Shown here: positions 5,933-6,853 of the stretch, in pieces | How positions within the stretch are numbered: position 1 is the stretch's first letter | Layout of the letters: the number at the start of each line of letters is the position of its first letter | Assembly (NCBI GenBank): GCA_002167805.1 | Contig: NHBT01000005.1 | Span: 1-6,853 of the forward strand | DNA from: Owenweeksia sp. TMED14 | GTDB taxonomy: Bacteria > Bacteroidota > Bacteroidia > Flavobacteriales > Schleiferiaceae | Length of the DNA: 6,853 bases | Direction: 5' to 3' | The notes under the pieces: generated by a model | Database searches by the model: none | What the model was told of the DNA's origin: nothing | The model's input: only the letters and a program-made list of their open reading frames with translations | Made by a program: the position numbers and the translations under genes

Positions 5933-6853
5933 TTATTTTTTAATTATTCTCGTCCAATTTGATAGATGGTGGTAGCCTGGATATTTTGACTTCAAAACAT
6001 TCTTGTAAAGAACGCTATCATTCTTAAGAATCCATATTAAGCTGCTATTCTGTTCTTCAATAAAAAAAGAACCATCTACTAACTTTTCACATAAACCTTC
6101 AGTAAATGAATAGATTTCATTTTTTGTTATTGCCTTTTCTTGTTCCTTTGAAAATGATTCATTATTAAAATGATAAATCAAAACCTCAGAATAAAAAGGG
6201 CCGACATTTAAGGTTTTTTCATTTTTTGATGTATCCTTGGTTTTTTGCCATTTCGTGTGTGTATTGTTGTTAAAAATACTTATCGTGCTATCATTTATAA
6301 TATCAATATCATGTTGAGACTGAAATGGCCCCTCGATCACTTTTACAATTTTATTTGTCGTTGGGCGGTACAAGAAAACTGTTGAGATATTCTTGCAACT
6401 GATAAATAAATCACCTTTATTAAAATATTTACTCGTTTTTAAAACAGGTTGTACATCATTAATATGCAATGGGTCTGATGCATCTGAACTTTTTAGGAGA
6501 ATATATTCTAGCTTATTGTCTAGAAGTATTTGGCTTAAGGATCGATGAAATAGAATCATCCCATCTTGATAATCTAAACATGTTATAGAATTATCGATAT
6601 AGGGAATACTTCGATTATCAACTCTTAATCGTCCATCATATTTAGCCTCGCCAACATTCAATGACGGGTAGGTGCAAAGCCAGACATTATTGTTGTGATC
6701 TTTATTTATTGAATGGTGTGAGATTATTTTTTTTTGCTTCCAAATCTCTTTGCTGGATTCATCAATACAAAAAACACCCGGTATTCCAATAGTTGCATAG
6801 ACAATGGAATTATCATGATATAAAAGAGGGTTTAAAACTCTTCTATGCGGATT
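5933..6853 (-). CDS. Arylsulfotransferase (ASST)-like beta-propeller protein, 5' end outside the window
   Basis: The frame is open from the right edge to the TAA at 5935-5933, giving 306 visible residues. The TTG at 6661-6659 is just an internal leucine, since conserved residues lie upstream of it. Counting from the edge, ASST-family hallmarks are ISHHSINKDHNNNVW at 44-58, DPLHINDVQP at 127-136, GDLFISCKN at 147-155, TVFLYRPTTNKIV at 158-170, GPFQSQHDID at 175-184, ISIFNNN at 188-194, FTEG at 250-253 and FFIEEQN near 263-269. Short WxW-like blades (for example SLIWIL) fit a beta-propeller. Characterised ASSTs transfer sulfate from phenolic sulfate esters without PAPS, mostly in the periplasm. 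Here K154 replaces the Arg seen in the common S-x-R-N motif, so catalysis is unproven. The signal peptide or membrane anchor would lie beyond the window. It is the first visible gene of the three-gene operon and may not be the first overall. Confidence 0.8.
   Translation of the reverse strand, partial: NPHRRVLNPLLYHDNSIVYATIGIPGVFCIDESSKEIWKQKKIISHHSINKDHNNNVWLCTYPSLNVGEAKYDGRLRVDNRSIPYIDNSITCLDYQDGMILFHRSLSQILLDNKLEYILLKSSDASDPLHINDVQPVLKTSKYFNKGDLFISCKNISTVFLYRPTTNKIVKVIEGPFQSQHDIDIINDSTISIFNNNTHTKWQKTKDTSKNEKTLNVGPFYSEVLIYHFNNESFSKEQEKAITKNEIYSFTEGLCEKLVDGSFFIEEQNSSLIWILKNDSVLYKNVLKSKYPGYHHLSNWTRIIKK

Noticed and set aside
6659..6661. TTG as the start of a 242-residue protein
   Set aside because: The frame continues to the window edge and the upstream part holds a conserved ASST-like block (HHS...NVW).

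Overview
This looks like an AT-rich Bacteroidota chromosome, possibly a marine Cytophagales- or Flavobacteriia-like organism. The grounds are: long AT-rich genes; A-rich leaders (TAAAA-type) instead of Shine-Dalgarno sites; sequences resembling the Bacteroidota -7 box TAnnTTTG; a secreted beta-helix protein with a typical '...LSAQ' signal peptide; and an SnoaL-like lipoprotein. No genus can be named from the sequence alone. No tRNA, rRNA, CRISPR array or insertion sequence was seen.

Layout from left to right. (1) Positions 1-506, minus strand: N-terminal part of a large secreted repeat or beta-helix protein that runs off the left edge. (2) Positions 507-781: non-coding, with a perfect 17-bp tandem duplication, a perfect 12-bp-stem hairpin and a weak terminator-like hairpin. 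(3) Positions 782-1291, minus: SnoaL/NTF2-like lipoprotein. It is divergent from (4) 1336-2310, plus: a stand-alone PAPS-type sulfotransferase. (5) Positions 2317-2667, minus: small protein with two membrane segments and a coiled coil. It is divergent from (6) 2751-4082, plus: a sugar-porter MFS transporter whose proper ATG is one codon inside the longest open frame. (7) Positions 4090-4386, minus: small protein with two membrane segments; it converges on the transporter, and both stop codons lie inside one hairpin. (8) Positions 4438-6853, minus: a tight three-gene operon.

The operon is the most interesting part. In transcription order it encodes an arylsulfotransferase (ASST)-like beta-propeller protein whose 5' end lies outside the window, then a 45-residue one-helix membrane protein with a YIGPGxG motif (1 bp after the previous stop), then a membrane-anchored PAPS-type sulfotransferase (3 bp later). 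It combines two unrelated sulfuryl-transfer folds with a tiny membrane protein between them. A plausible reading is a surface-glycan or small-molecule sulfation module at the inner membrane. The acceptor cannot be inferred from this window. A second sulfotransferase at 1336-2310 gives three sulfuryl-transfer-type genes in about 5.5 kb.

Three genes are easy to miss if only complete ORFs above about 60 codons are listed: the partial beta-helix gene at the left edge, the 45-codon gene at 5794-5931, and the true extent of the ASST-like gene, whose frame stays open to the right edge.
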